Shown piece by piece: positions 55,221-64,000 of a DNA stretch of 64,000 bases. The position numbers were made by a program, and so were the translations under genes. The first letter of the stretch is position 1. The number at the start of each line of letters is the position of its first letter. This DNA comes from Hyphomicrobium zavarzinii ATCC 27496 (GTDB lineage Bacteria; Pseudomonadota; Alphaproteobacteria; Rhizobiales; Hyphomicrobiaceae): the NCBI RefSeq assembly GCF_000383415.1, contig NZ_KB911258.1, forward strand, positions 578,267 through 642,266, read 5' to 3'. Below the pieces are notes generated by a model. That model made no database searches. It had not been told where the DNA came from and saw only the letters and a program-made list of their open reading frames with translations.

Positions 55221-56246
55221 TCAACCTGCCTGCTGGCTGATGGAGACGAGCTTTTGAAGCGCCGCAGCCGCCCGCCCAGAACCGATCGACTCCTGCGCCT
55301 GAGCAACGCCTTCGGCAAGGGATCGTGCCCGCCCGCCGACGATCAGTGCGGCCGCCGTGTTGAGCAGTACGATGTCGCGATAGGCTCCGGGGGCACCCGC
55401 GAGCAGGTCCTTGAGCGCCTGCGCGTTGTGCGCGCTGTCGCCGCCCTTGAGATCGGCGAGGCTCACGCGCATGAGGCCTGCGTCTTCCGGCGTGACCTCG
55501 AACGTCGTGATCTTGCCGTTCTCGAGCGAGGCGACGGTGGTCGGGCCGGTCGTCGAAAGTTCGTCGAGGCCATCGTGTCCGTGCACCACCCACGCCCGCT
55601 CGGACCCGAGCGCGCGCAGCACGTCCGCGATCGGCTCCACCCAGGCGCGGTCGAACACGCCGAGCACGTGATGCTTGACGCGCGCGGGATTGCAGACAGG
55701 GCCGAGCAGGTTGAAAAGCGTGCGAATTCCAAGCTCGGCGCGGGCCGCACCCCAGGCTTTGAAGGCGGGATGATGGGCAGGCGCCCACAGGAAACCGACA
55801 CCCGCTTCATTCACCGCCCGCTCGATCAGCGCCGGGCCGCAATCGAGCTTTACGCCCAGCGCAGAGAGCACGTCGGACGCGCCCGACAGCGAGGAGACGG
55901 AGCGATTGCCGTGCTTGGCCACCTTGAGGCCCGCGCCCGCCGCAACCAGCGCGGCACCCGTCGAGACGTTGAACGTGCCGTGCCCGTCGCCGCCCGTGCC
56001 GACGATGTCGATCGCGCCCGCTGGAACGGAGACGGCGGTCATCTTCTCGCGCATTGCGCGCGCCGCGCCCGCGATCTCGTCCACGGTCTCGCCTCGCACG
56101 CGCAGCCCCATCAGGAAGGCCGCCATCTGCACGGGCGTGGCTTCCGCCGTGAGCACGTCCACGGCCTGCGCCATCTCCGCAGCCGAGAGCTTCTCCCCTG
56201 CGGCGACGGCCTGCAGTATGGATTTCACGCCTGTCACGTTGACCAT
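55221..56246 (-). CDS. trpD: Anthranilate phosphoribosyltransferase
   Basis: 341 residues from the ATG at 56246 with GGGGGA upstream; longer in-frame starts run into trpG. It adds phosphoribose to anthranilate. The PRPP site GTGGDGHGTFNVSTG, KHGNRSVSS and RTLFNLLGPVCNPA are typical. It lies 19 bases after trpG. Confidence 0.97.
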   Translation of the reverse strand: MVNVTGVKSILQAVAAGEKLSAAEMAQAVDVLTAEATPVQMAAFLMGLRVRGETVDEIAGAARAMREKMTAVSVPAGAIDIVGTGGDGHGTFNVSTGAALVAAGAGLKVAKHGNRSVSSLSGASDVLSALGVKLDCGPALIERAVNEAGVGFLWAPAHHPAFKAWGAARAELGIRTLFNLLGPVCNPARVKHHVLGVFDRAWVEPIADVLRALGSERAWVVHGHDGLDELSTTGPTTVASLENGKITTFEVTPEDAGLMRVSLADLKGGDSAHNAQALKDLLAGAPGAYRDIVLLNTAAALIVGGRARSLAEGVAQAQESIGSGRAAAALQKLVSISQQAG

Positions 56247-56265
56247 GCGTCCCCCGGAGCCCCGA

Positions 56266-56880
56266 TCAAGCGGCGTCGCGCGGACGCGGCGCGTTCCGCC
56301 GGCGCGGCGAGAGGCCCGCAATTTCGAGGAAGTTGGCGAGGAGGGCATGGCCCTGCTCGGATGCGATGCTCTCGGGATGGAACTGAACGCCATGGACGGG
56401 ATGCGTCTTGTGCATGAGGCCCATGATGAGCCCGTCGCTGGTCTCGGCGTTCACTTCGAGGCAATCGGGCAGGCTCTTCCGCTCGACGATGAGCGAGTGA
56501 TAGCGCGTCACCTCGATGCGCTCGGGCAGCCCCTTGAACACGCCCTTGTCGGTGTGGCGGATGGTTGACAGCTTGCCGTGCATGGGCTCCGGCGCGCGGA
56601 TCACCTTGCCGCCGTAGGCTTGGCCGATGGCCTGATGGCCGAGGCAAACCCCGAGCAGCGGGATCTTCGAGCCGGCCTTGGCGATGAGATCGAGGCACAC
56701 GCCCGCTTCGTTCGGTGTGCACGGGCCGGGCGAGAGCACGATCGCCTTGGGCTTCATCTTCAGCACTTCTTCCGCCGTCACCTTGTCGTTGCGGATCACC
56801 TCGGACTTGGTGCCGAGCTCGCCCAGGAAATGCACGAGATTGTAGGTGAAGCTGTCGTAGTTATCGATCAGGACGAGCAT
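56266..56880 (-). CDS. trpG: Anthranilate synthase component II (glutamine amidotransferase)
   Basis: 204 residues from the ATG at 56880 ([20 protein letters not shown]). It is a class I amidotransferase; the Cys is in [17 protein letters not shown], and the His/Glu are in [14 protein letters not shown]. It supplies ammonia to TrpE, which is not in the window, and may also serve folate synthesis (PabA role). Confidence 0.95.
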   Translation of the reverse strand: MLVLIDNYDSFTYNLVHFLGELGTKSEVIRNDKVTAEEVLKMKPKAIVLSPGPCTPNEAGVCLDLIAKAGSKIPLLGVCLGHQAIGQAYGGKVIRAPEPMHGKLSTIRHTDKGVFKGLPERIEVTRYHSLIVERKSLPDCLEVNAETSDGLIMGLMHKTHPVHGVQFHPESIASEQGHALLANFLEIAGLSPRRRNAPRPRDAA

Positions 56881-56977
56881 GGGGCTGGGCCTCGGTGGGG
56901 GCGCTGAAGCGCCGAATGGCCCAAGATCGGCCAATCTGACGCAGGAAGTTGCTGATGTGGGTGTAGAAAGCCCCGGA

Positions 56978-57030
56978 GCAAGCGTCAAGCTTGCGACTTT
57001 GATCCAAAGGGCAAGCGTCAAGCTTGCGAC
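56978..57030. repeat. Two copies of a 20-base palindromic unit upstream of trpG
   Basis: GCAAGCGTCAAGCTTGCGAC occurs at 56978-56997 and again at 57011-57030 (33-base period). Each contains the perfect GCAAGC/GCTTGC stem with a 5-base loop. They sit between divergent trpG and kdsA and could be tandem operators or a REP-like element. Confidence 0.75.
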
Positions 57031-57139
57031 ACCGGCCCCAGAGCTTGCATCGAGCACACGGAAACCGGCATGCTCATAATCCGTGGGTTGGCGGGAGGGG
57101 GCACTCCCAAGGCCCTTCGGAAGCCGCTATAAGGGCACC

Positions 57140-57997
57140 ATGACCCAAATCGATCCCTTAAAACCCAATGCGCGCGTCGGCATCGGCTCGCTCACCGTCG
57201 CCAATTCGGCCCCCATCGTGGTGTTCGCCGGTCCCTGCCAGATGGAAAGCCGCACCCACGCCCTCGAAATGGCGGGCGCCCTCAAGGAAGCGGCCGGACG
57301 GCTCGGCCTCGGCCTCGTCTACAAATCGTCGTTCGACAAGGCAAACCGCACCTCCCTCGGCGGCAAGCGGGGCATCGGCCTCGACAAGGCCATCGAGGTC
57401 TTTGCCGAGATCCGCGAGAAACTGGGGCTGCCCGTCGTCACCGACGTGCACGAGAAAGATCAGTGCAAGCTCGTGGCTCCTGTGGCTGACGTGCTCCAGA
57501 TCCCGGCCTTTCTCTGCCGGCAGACGGACCTCCTCATCGCCGCCGCCGAAACCGGACGGGTGGTGAAGGTCAAGAAGGGCCAGTTCCTGGCGCCCTGGGA
57601 CATGAAAAACGTGGTCGCCAAAGTGGTGGGATCGGGCAATCCGAACGTGCTGCTCACCGAGCGCGGAAGCTCGTTCGGCTACAACACCCTGGTGGTCGAC
57701 ATGCGGGGCCTTCCGCAGATGGCCGAAACCGGCGCGCCGGTGATCTTCGACGCGACTCACGCCGTCCAGCAGCCGGGCGGCCTGGGCGGCAGCTCGGGCG
57801 GCGATCGCCGCTTCGTGCCCGTGCTGGCGCGTGCCGCCGTCGCCGTTGGCGTGGCGGGGCTTTTCATCGAGACGCATCAGGACCCTGACAACGCCCCCTC
57901 GGACGGCCCCAACATGCTGCCGCTGAAGGAGTTCGAGCCGCTTATGAAGGATCTGATGGCTCTCGACGCACTGACCAAGTCGCGCGCCGGGACCTGA
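57140..57997 (+). CDS. kdsA: 3-deoxy-D-manno-octulosonate 8-phosphate synthase
   Basis: 285 residues from the ATG at 57140. It condenses phosphoenolpyruvate with arabinose 5-phosphate for Kdo in lipopolysaccharide. Conserved parts are FAGPCQMESRTHALEMAG, YKSSFDKANRTS, TDVHEKDQ and LTERGSSFGYNTLVVDMRG. Its stop is 7 bases from the convergent chrR stop. Confidence 0.96.
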   Translation: MTQIDPLKPNARVGIGSLTVANSAPIVVFAGPCQMESRTHALEMAGALKEAAGRLGLGLVYKSSFDKANRTSLGGKRGIGLDKAIEVFAEIREKLGLPVVTDVHEKDQCKLVAPVADVLQIPAFLCRQTDLLIAAAETGRVVKVKKGQFLAPWDMKNVVAKVVGSGNPNVLLTERGSSFGYNTLVVDMRGLPQMAETGAPVIFDATHAVQQPGGLGGSSGGDRRFVPVLARAAVAVGVAGLFIETHQDPDNAPSDGPNMLPLKEFEPLMKDLMALDALTKSRAGT

Positions 57998-58004
57998 GCG
58001 CCGT

Positions 58005-58679
58005 TCAAAGCCCGAGTAGAGGCTGCAGCAGGCGGGCGACGGGGCTCTTGAAGATCAGCTTGCCCTCGGTCGCCATCAGGCAGATGCAACCTTTCTCGGG
58101 GCAGGCAACCGGCCCGTGGGCGACCCCTTCGTCCAGATCCGCCACGTCGCCCACGCGGTAAGTCCCGAACGCATCCGTATAGCTTCCCCGCAGGATGAGG
58201 GTGAGCTCCTGGCCCGCATGCCCATGCTCGGGCATGGTCTTGCCCGGGGCCACCTTAATGAGGCGCAGCTCGCCACAGCATCCCTTGGAGAGCGGAACCG
58301 GAAAAATCCAGATCCCCGGCGCAACCCACCGCCAGGCCACCTGATCGAGGTCGGCGCCGATAAGAGGCACGAGCGGGCGGGGCACCTCGCCCGCGTTCTG
58401 TCCGCACGGCGCGGGTGCGGAAACTGAGGACGGATCGCCTTTAGCGTCTGCGTCTGCCTCGCCCGCCCGCATGGCGACCACCGGTGCCGGGCCGCTCATG
58501 CCCACCGGCTCGAGCTTGTCGAACAATGCGACGCCGATCTGCTGCATCCGCCTCACTTCACAGCAGCAGGTCTTGCACAGCGACAGGTGCGAGGCGATCA
58601 CGGCGGCGAACGCCTCCGGCTGGCTGCCTGCCGCGCAGCACATCAGGTTTGCGATGTCCGGATGATGCGAGATCGTCAT
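58005..58679 (-). CDS. chrR: ChrR-family zinc anti-sigma factor with cupin domain
   Basis: 224 residues. The N-terminal zinc-binding anti-sigma domain has H6, H31, C35 and C38, the same numbering as described for Rhodobacter ChrR. The cupin domain has H152, H154, E158 and H188 with the same spacing as its metal site. It binds and silences the sigma factor encoded directly upstream and releases it under singlet-oxygen-type stress (family knowledge). Its ATG directly follows the sigma-factor stop. Confidence 0.92.
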   Translation of the reverse strand: MTISHHPDIANLMCCAAGSQPEAFAAVIASHLSLCKTCCCEVRRMQQIGVALFDKLEPVGMSGPAPVVAMRAGEADADAKGDPSSVSAPAPCGQNAGEVPRPLVPLIGADLDQVAWRWVAPGIWIFPVPLSKGCCGELRLIKVAPGKTMPEHGHAGQELTLILRGSYTDAFGTYRVGDVADLDEGVAHGPVACPEKGCICLMATEGKLIFKSPVARLLQPLLGL

Positions 58680-59213
58680 CTATCTCAAGTCCTCGAGCGC
58701 ATCGCGAATCTTCTGGTAGGCGAGGCGCATGCGTGATTTCACGGTTCCGAGCGGCAAGCCCAGTCGCTGAGCGATCTCGCTGTGCGACAGTCCCTCCACA
58801 TACGCGAGGGTGACGACTTCGGATTGATCGGCCGGCAACTCGGCGAGCACACTGCGCACCTTTTCGCTCCGCTCCCGCTCAGAAAGCTCCTCGTCCGGGG
58901 TGGGCTCCGGCGACGGCTCCTCGTCGTTGTTCTCGGGCAGAGGCTGCCAGGCCACCTCCTTGCGCAGGCGGTCGATGCGAAGGTTCCGCGCGATCGTGAA
59001 AATCCACGTTGTCGCACTTCCCTTGTCGTCGGAGTAAAGGGCCGCCTTCCGCCACACCGTGAGCAAGGTTTCCTGCGCAAGCTCCTCGGCAGTGCGCGGA
59101 TCAGCCCCTTGCCGCATCATGTAGGATTTGACGCGCGGTGCGTAGGACTGGAACAGCGCCCTGAAGGCCTCGACGTCGCCGTTCGCGGCCACCCGTTGCA
59201 AGAGATCAGCCAT
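58680..59213 (-). CDS. rpoE: ECF sigma factor (RpoE/SigK type, partner of ChrR)
   Basis: 177 residues from the ATG at 59213; longer in-frame starts exist upstream. Region 2 contains AEELAQETLLTVWRKAALY and ARNLRIDRLRKEV, and region 4 contains VVTLAYVEGLSHSEIAQRLG followed by GTVKSRMRLAYQKI. It is adjacent to chrR, so it is the regulated sigma factor of that pair. The linker (about 95-115) is Glu/Pro-rich. Target promoters were not searched. Confidence 0.93.
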   Translation of the reverse strand: MADLLQRVAANGDVEAFRALFQSYAPRVKSYMMRQGADPRTAEELAQETLLTVWRKAALYSDDKGSATTWIFTIARNLRIDRLRKEVAWQPLPENNDEEPSPEPTPDEELSERERSEKVRSVLAELPADQSEVVTLAYVEGLSHSEIAQRLGLPLGTVKSRMRLAYQKIRDALEDLR

Positions 59214-59462
59214 AGTCCTCGGTGCATTCACTGCGAGGGAACGCAGGACGCGCCCCCCCATCAAGGACCCGAAGCATAGCGGAACCTCGCAGTCGCGCCC
59301 AGCCATACGCTCAAAACCGCGGCAGACGCAGCCCTTGCAGGCTCCTTACGCAGCAGTCGGGCGGCTGGATTTCCGAATCCGCATGGCAAGACGCATTGAG
59401 GGTGGACGCAGCAGCTTCGAACCTGTGAAAGTACCGTCCCATCCCCGAAAAGCCGGTGAAAG

Positions 59463-61328
59463 ATGCCGCACGTCACGTTGACCGAGATTGCCCTGCTGCT
59501 CGCTGCCATGGCGATCGCGCCGCCGGTGGCGCGATGGCTCGGGATCGGAACGGTGCTGGGCTATCTGGTGGCCGGGATTGCGCTGGGGCCGCACGGCATC
59601 CGCCACGTGTTTTCGAGCAACGACGCCCACGAGATCCTGGAGCTGTCGGAGTTCGGCATCATCCTGCTGCTGTTCCTGATCGGTCTGGAATTGCGCCCCA
59701 AGCGCCTCTGGGCCATGCGAAACGCCATCTTTCGGTTGGGCGGCGCTCAGGTGGCTCTGACGGCGATGGTACTGGCGACGGCGGCGTCGGTGCTCGGCCA
59801 CGCCTGGCAGACCGCCCTGTTCGTGGGGCTTGCCCTGGCGCTCTCCTCAACGGCGTTCGCGCTTCAGGTGCTGGAAGAGCAGGGCGATCTAGCCGCTCGC
59901 CATGGACGTCTCGCCTTCGCCGTTCTCCTGTTCCAGGATTTGGCGGCCATCCCCCTGATTGCGCTCGTCCCGTTGTTCGCGTCCAAAGCCGTGGACGTGG
60001 GGAATGCCATGGACCTCACCGCGGCCCTCCGCGGGCTCGGAACCATCGCGGCGGTGGCGCTGATCGGCTACTTCGGCCTCGACTCGCTCCTGAGGCTCGT
60101 CGCCCGGACCAAAGTGAAGGAGGCCATGACGGCCGCGGCCCTGTTGACGGTCGTCGGCGTCACCATCCTGATGCAGAAAGCGGGGCTATCCGCGGCCCTC
60201 GGCGCCTTCATCGCGGGCGCACTGCTCTCGGAAAGCTCCTACCGCCACCAGCTCGAAGCCGACATCCAACCCTTTCAGGGGCTGCTTCTGGGGTTGTTCT
60301 TCACCGCCGTCGGCATGTCGCTGAACTTGAACCTCGTGCTCAAGGAGCCGGGCACGGTGCTGGGTCTCGCTCTCGCGCTGGTCGCGGTGAAGGCGATCAT
60401 TCTCTATGGCCTGGGCCGGGCAGTGGGGCTGGACAACCGGCCAGCGCGCCGTCTCGGCCTCTCGCTCAGCCAGGGCGGGGAGTTCGGCTTCGTGCTGTTC
60501 GCAGCCGGCCTCGGCGCAGGCGTTCTCTCCCGCCATACGAGCGATCTGCTGGTGGCCGTCGTGACCCTTTCGATGGCCGCGACCCCGCTGCTGCTGGCCC
60601 TCGACCGGCTTAGCGCCCGCATCGGAAAGAGCGCCGCGCCCGCCTACGACAACCTCCCCCTGCGCGACGAGCATGTGGTGATCGCGGGCTTCGGGCGTTT
60701 CGGCCAGATCGTGGCCCGTGTTCTGCGCGGCAAGAAGATCCCGTTCATCGCCCTCGACATTTCCGCCGAGCAGGTCGATCTTGTGAAGAAGTTCGGCTCC
60801 CAGGCTTTCTTTGGCGATGCGAGCCGGGGGGATATCCTGGAGGCTGCGCAGACGGGAAAGGCGCGCGCCTTCGTGCTCGCGATCGACGATGTGGAGGCTT
60901 CCCTCCGCACGGCCGAGCTGGTCAGGCGGCAATATCCTCATGTTCCGATTTTTGCCCGCGCCCGCAATCGCAACCACGCCCATCGCCTGCTCGATCTCGG
61001 CATCACCAGCATCCAGCGCGAGACGTTCCTTTCGGCCATCGAGACCACCCGCCAGCTCCTCGTCGGCTTGGGCTACAGCGAGCGGGAAAGCGAGCGTGTG
61101 ACCAAGACTTTCAAGGCCCACGACCAGCGCCGCCTGATGGAGGACTACGCCGACTACAGCGACATGGAGAAGATGCAGGCCAAGGCCCGGAGCGACGCGG
61201 CCACCTTGGAGCGGCTGTTCGCCGAGGACCGGGAGGCGGACAAGGAAATCGGGGACGCCAAGCCCGCCAAACTGGCGAAACCGGTGCTGCAGGAGAAGCC
61301 TGCTGCCAAGAGCGAGACCGCCGCCTGA
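59463..61328 (+). CDS. Monovalent cation:proton antiporter of the CPA2 family (KefB/KefC-like)
   Basis: 621 residues. The first about 380 form a Na/H-exchanger-like membrane domain (ARWLGIGTVLGYLVAGIALG at the start, with a later GGEFGFVLFAAGL segment). Residues about 400-520 form an RCK/TrkA-N Rossmann domain (HVVIAGFGRFGQIVARVL, GDASRGDILEAA) that controls the channel. The C-terminus is charged (KDQRR, KSETAA). It would exchange K+ or Na+ for protons at the inner membrane. Divergent from rpoE-chrR; KefB versus KefC was not resolved. Confidence 0.9.
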   Translation: MPHVTLTEIALLLAAMAIAPPVARWLGIGTVLGYLVAGIALGPHGIRHVFSSNDAHEILELSEFGIILLLFLIGLELRPKRLWAMRNAIFRLGGAQVALTAMVLATAASVLGHAWQTALFVGLALALSSTAFALQVLEEQGDLAARHGRLAFAVLLFQDLAAIPLIALVPLFASKAVDVGNAMDLTAALRGLGTIAAVALIGYFGLDSLLRLVARTKVKEAMTAAALLTVVGVTILMQKAGLSAALGAFIAGALLSESSYRHQLEADIQPFQGLLLGLFFTAVGMSLNLNLVLKEPGTVLGLALALVAVKAIILYGLGRAVGLDNRPARRLGLSLSQGGEFGFVLFAAGLGAGVLSRHTSDLLVAVVTLSMAATPLLLALDRLSARIGKSAAPAYDNLPLRDEHVVIAGFGRFGQIVARVLRGKKIPFIALDISAEQVDLVKKFGSQAFFGDASRGDILEAAQTGKARAFVLAIDDVEASLRTAELVRRQYPHVPIFARARNRNHAHRLLDLGITSIQRETFLSAIETTRQLLVGLGYSERESERVTKTFKAHDQRRLMEDYADYSDMEKMQAKARSDAATLERLFAEDREADKEIGDAKPAKLAKPVLQEKPAAKSETAA

Positions 61329-61520
61329 CAAAGATCTGATCTCGAACGGGTTTTTCGGCAGCAAAACGCCAGAGCGTGGCGCTGACCGGCAAAGCGCGAA
61401 TTGTCCTGTCGGCGAACCGCCGCTGCGCCCTTTGCGCGGTAGACGGCTGGGCCTCGCCCCGTTAAATGTGCCCGCTTGACAAGGCCGGACGGCCGCGGAC
61501 TTCGGAAGGACTAGGCGAGA

Positions 61521-63539
61521 ATGGGTGAGGCGCAAGAGACGAAGGTGGGGGCGACCGCCGCCACCAAGGATATGGCCAACGCGATCCGCGCGCTCGCAAT
61601 GGACGCCGTGCAGAAGGCCAATTCCGGCCATCCCGGCATGCCGATGGGCATGGCGGATGTGGCGACGGTGCTTTTCTCCGAGGCCCTTCGTTTCGATCCC
61701 GCAGACCCCGCCTGGCCCGACCGCGACCGCTTCGTGCTCTCCGCCGGCCACGGCTCCATGCTGCTTTACGCGCTGCTGTACCTCACCGGCTATCCGGGAA
61801 TGGACATCGGCCAGATCGAGAACTTTCGCCAGCTCGGCTCGAAGACCGCCGGTCACCCCGAGTTCGGCCACGCCCCCGGCATCGAGACCACCACCGGCCC
61901 TCTGGGTCAGGGCATCGCCAACGCGGTCGGCATGGCGCTCGCGGAACGGCTTCAGAATGCCCGCCTGGGCGACGATCTCGTGGGCCACTACACCTATTGC
62001 CTCGCCGGCGACGGCTGCCTGATGGAGGGCATCAGCCACGAGGCGATCTCGCTCGCGGGCCACTTGAAGCTCGGCAAGCTCATCGTGCTCTGGGACGACA
62101 ACTCGATTTCGATCGACGGCCCGACGAACCTCTCCGTCTCCGACGATCAGGTGGCACGCTTCGCCGCGTCCGGCTGGAACACCATCCGCGTCGACGGCCA
62201 CGATCCGAAAGCAATCTCGGCCGCTCTCGCAAAGGCCCGCGCCGACAGCTCCAAGCCCTGGCTGATCGCCTGCAAGACGGTGATCGGCTACGGCGCGCCC
62301 AACAAGGCTGGAAAGTCGTCGACCCACGGCGAGCCGCTGGGCGTGGACGAGATCAAGGGCGCGCGCGAGAAGCTCGGCTGGAGCGCCGAGCCCTTCGTCA
62401 TCCCGGCTCCCGTGCTGGGCGCATGGCGCGCGTTGGGTGCCAAGGGCGCGGCTGAGAACGCCGCCTGGAAGAAGCGCCTCGCCAAGGCGTCTCCCGAGGC
62501 GAAGGCTGCGTTCGAGACCCCTGCAGCCGCCCAGCGCAGCAAGGCGATCGCGGACGCCATCGCCGCCTCCAAGACGCAGTTCGCCGCCGACACCGCCAAG
62601 CGCGCGACCCGCGTCTGGTCGCAGTTGACGCTCGAAAACCTCGTGCCCGTCGTGCCGGAGCTGCTCGGCGGATCGGCCGACCTCACGCCGTCGAACGGCA
62701 CGCGCACCAAGCATCACACGTCGGTTGCGCCCGGAAACTTCGCCGGCAACTACATCCACTACGGCGTGCGCGAGCACGGCATGGCCGCGGCCATGAACGG
62801 CATCGCGCTGCATGGCGGTTTCATCCCGTATGGCGCGACGTTCCTCGTCTTCACCGACTACTGCCGCCCCTCGATCCGCCTCTCCGCGCTGATGCACCAG
62901 CGCGTCGTCTACGTGATGACGCATGACAGCATCGGCCTCGGCGAGGACGGTCCCACCCATCAGCCCGTCGAGCATCTGGCCTCGCTGCGCGCGATCCCGA
63001 ACCTCGTCGTGCTGCGCCCGGCCGATGCGCTGGAGACGGCGGAAGCCTGGGAGATCGCACTTTCGCAGACCAAGACGCCGTCGTTGCTCGCGCTCTCGCG
63101 TCAGGCCGTGCCGACGGCACTCCGCGCCAATCCGGGCGAGACCACGAACCTCACGGCCAAGGGCGGCTACGTGGTGAGCGGTGGCGCCAAGCGGGACGTG
63201 ACGCTGATTGCAACGGGCTCCGAGGTCGGCCTCGTGGCCGAAACGGCGGCGCTCCTCGCTAAGGACGGCATCAACGCGGCCGTTGTCTCGCTGCCGTCGT
63301 TCGAGCTGTTCCGCAGCCAGGACGAAGCCTATCGCAACGAGGTGCTGGGCTCCGCGCCGCGCATCGCCGTCGAGGCGGCCGTCGCGCAGGGTTGGCACGA
63401 GTGGCTGCGCCCCGGCGATCGCTTCATCGGGCTTTCCGATTTCGGTGCCTCGGCGCCGGCCGCGAAGCTCTTCGAGCATTTTGGCCTCACCACCGGCAAG
63501 ATCGCGGAGGCCGCCCGCGCCCTCGCCAAGAAGGGGTGA
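61521..63539 (+). CDS. tkt: Transketolase
   Basis: 672 residues. It transfers two-carbon units between sugar phosphates in the pentose phosphate or Calvin cycles, using thiamine diphosphate. Conserved parts are KANSGHPGMPMGMADV, GPLGQGIANAVG, GDGCLMEGISHEAISLAG and, in the second domain, VREHGMAAAMNGIALHGG. GGAAGGA upstream supports the ATG. The next gene on the strand is pgk; no gap gene lies between. Confidence 0.97.
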   Translation: MGEAQETKVGATAATKDMANAIRALAMDAVQKANSGHPGMPMGMADVATVLFSEALRFDPADPAWPDRDRFVLSAGHGSMLLYALLYLTGYPGMDIGQIENFRQLGSKTAGHPEFGHAPGIETTTGPLGQGIANAVGMALAERLQNARLGDDLVGHYTYCLAGDGCLMEGISHEAISLAGHLKLGKLIVLWDDNSISIDGPTNLSVSDDQVARFAASGWNTIRVDGHDPKAISAALAKARADSSKPWLIACKTVIGYGAPNKAGKSSTHGEPLGVDEIKGAREKLGWSAEPFVIPAPVLGAWRALGAKGAAENAAWKKRLAKASPEAKAAFETPAAAQRSKAIADAIAASKTQFAADTAKRATRVWSQLTLENLVPVVPELLGGSADLTPSNGTRTKHHTSVAPGNFAGNYIHYGVREHGMAAAMNGIALHGGFIPYGATFLVFTDYCRPSIRLSALMHQRVVYVMTHDSIGLGEDGPTHQPVEHLASLRAIPNLVVLRPADALETAEAWEIALSQTKTPSLLALSRQAVPTALRANPGETTNLTAKGGYVVSGGAKRDVTLIATGSEVGLVAETAALLAKDGINAAVVSLPSFELFRSQDEAYRNEVLGSAPRIAVEAAVAQGWHEWLRPGDRFIGLSDFGASAPAAKLFEHFGLTTGKIAEAARALAKKG

Positions 63540-63577
63540 GGTGCAGATCGTGGGGGCGTTTTGCTCTACCGAAATAT

Positions 63578-63670
63578 GTCTGGATCCCGGCTTCCGCCGG
63601 GATGACGTCTCGGAGGCAGCCGGCTCCCTTCATTTCGTCACTCCGGCGAAGGCCGGAGTCCAGACACGTG
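63578..63670. repeat. Dispersed palindromic repeat, inverted pair (locus C)
   Basis: Arms 63578-63609 (GTCTGGATCCCGGCTTCCGC...) and 63637-63670 (CGTCACTCCGGCGAAGGCCG...) are near reverse complements about 27 bases apart, like loci A and B. They lie between tkt and pgk. Confidence 0.85.
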
Positions 63671-63707
63671 TGAACATAACCGCAAGCGCAACTCCACACG
63701 GGCAGCC

Positions 63708-64000
63708 ATGAACCTCGACAAGCTCAAGACCACAGACGGCCTCGATCTCGCTGGCAAGCGCGTGCTCGTGAGGGCGGATCTCAACGTCCCGGCGAAGAAC
63801 GGCGTGGTGACCGACGCAACGCGCCTCGAGCGTATCGTTCCGGGCCTCCAGGATCTCGCGAAACGCGGCGCGCGTGTGGTGGTGCTCTCGCACTTCGGCC
63901 GTCCGAAGGATGGGCCCGACAAGGAGAATTCGCTGGCGCCCGTCGCCGCCGCGCTCGGCAAGCTCGTCGGCCTCCCGGTCGCACACGCCTCGGATTGCAT
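63708..64000 (+). CDS. pgk: Phosphoglycerate kinase, 5' part
   Basis: The first 97 codons of a gene that runs off the window. MNLDKLKTTDGLDLAGKRVL is followed by VRADLNVPAK and VVVLSHFGRPKDGPD, the PGK N-terminal substrate-binding region. It makes ATP from 1,3-bisphosphoglycerate in glycolysis. Confidence 0.93.
   Translation, partial: MNLDKLKTTDGLDLAGKRVLVRADLNVPAKNGVVTDATRLERIVPGLQDLAKRGARVVVLSHFGRPKDGPDKENSLAPVAAALGKLVGLPVAHASDC

Noticed and set aside
60186-63479. A 1097-codon open frame on the minus strand opposite the antiporter and transketolase genes
   Set aside because: It runs antisense through two well-recognised genes and is Arg/Ala/Gly-rich as expected of a high-GC shadow frame.

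Overview
The window is a 64 kb, high-GC stretch of a chromosome from an alphaproteobacterium, most likely of the order Hyphomicrobiales (Rhizobiales). The evidence is conserved gene order: rpsF-rpsR-DUF2232-rplI ... dnaB-alr-radA-cvpA-purF, fabD-fabG-acpP-fabF-mltG-yicC-gmk, dac-tmk-holB-metG-tatD-MBL, and trpG-trpD-trpC-moaC-moeA-lexA. A GTTC-N7-GTTC type SOS box and a ChrR-type zinc anti-sigma factor also fit. No rRNA, tRNA, CRISPR array, transposase or prophage was recognised. Most of the window is core housekeeping DNA; a methylamine/glutamate module and some lineage-specific small genes are embedded in it.

Layout. 1-2.5 kb: an EamA-family exporter (cut by the window edge), a DUF983 zinc-ribbon membrane protein and a divergent MocR-type regulator. 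2.5-4.5 kb: a large CoA-transferase (minus strand). 4.8-5.5 kb: an unknown membrane-anchored protein. 5.6-12.5 kb: D,D-carboxypeptidase, tmk, holB, metG, tatD and an MBL-fold phosphodiesterase. 12.5-24.8 kb (minus strand): SDR, purF, cvpA, radA, alr, dnaB, cfa, rplI, DUF2232, rpsR and rpsF with a Gly/Arg-rich tail. 25.3-33.1 kb (plus strand): fatty-acid synthesis genes, mltG, yicC, gmk and a GNAT.

33.1-42.8 kb is the most distinctive part. A minus-strand XRE-cupin regulator faces a plus-strand cluster. That cluster holds three small membrane proteins, an APC permease, two unknown membrane proteins, and then a split glutamate-synthase-like enzyme (MgsABC/GlxBCD family) with a GmaS/GlnT-type synthetase. 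Together they look like uptake of a small amine such as methylamine and its capture as gamma-glutamylmethylamide and N-methylglutamate. The N-methylglutamate dehydrogenase genes are not in the window, so the pathway is incomplete here.

42.8-48.4 kb: lpxI (with an apparent internal duplication of its C-terminal domain), lpxB, gltA and gltX. 48.6-57.0 kb: comEC, lexA, moeA, moaC, trpC, an unknown exported protein, trpD and trpG. 57.1-64 kb: kdsA, a ChrR/RpoE stress-response pair, a KefB/C-like antiporter, tkt and the start of pgk. The gap gene that commonly lies between tkt and pgk is absent; a palindromic repeat pair sits there. The same repeat family recurs near 7 kb and 12.5-12.8 kb.
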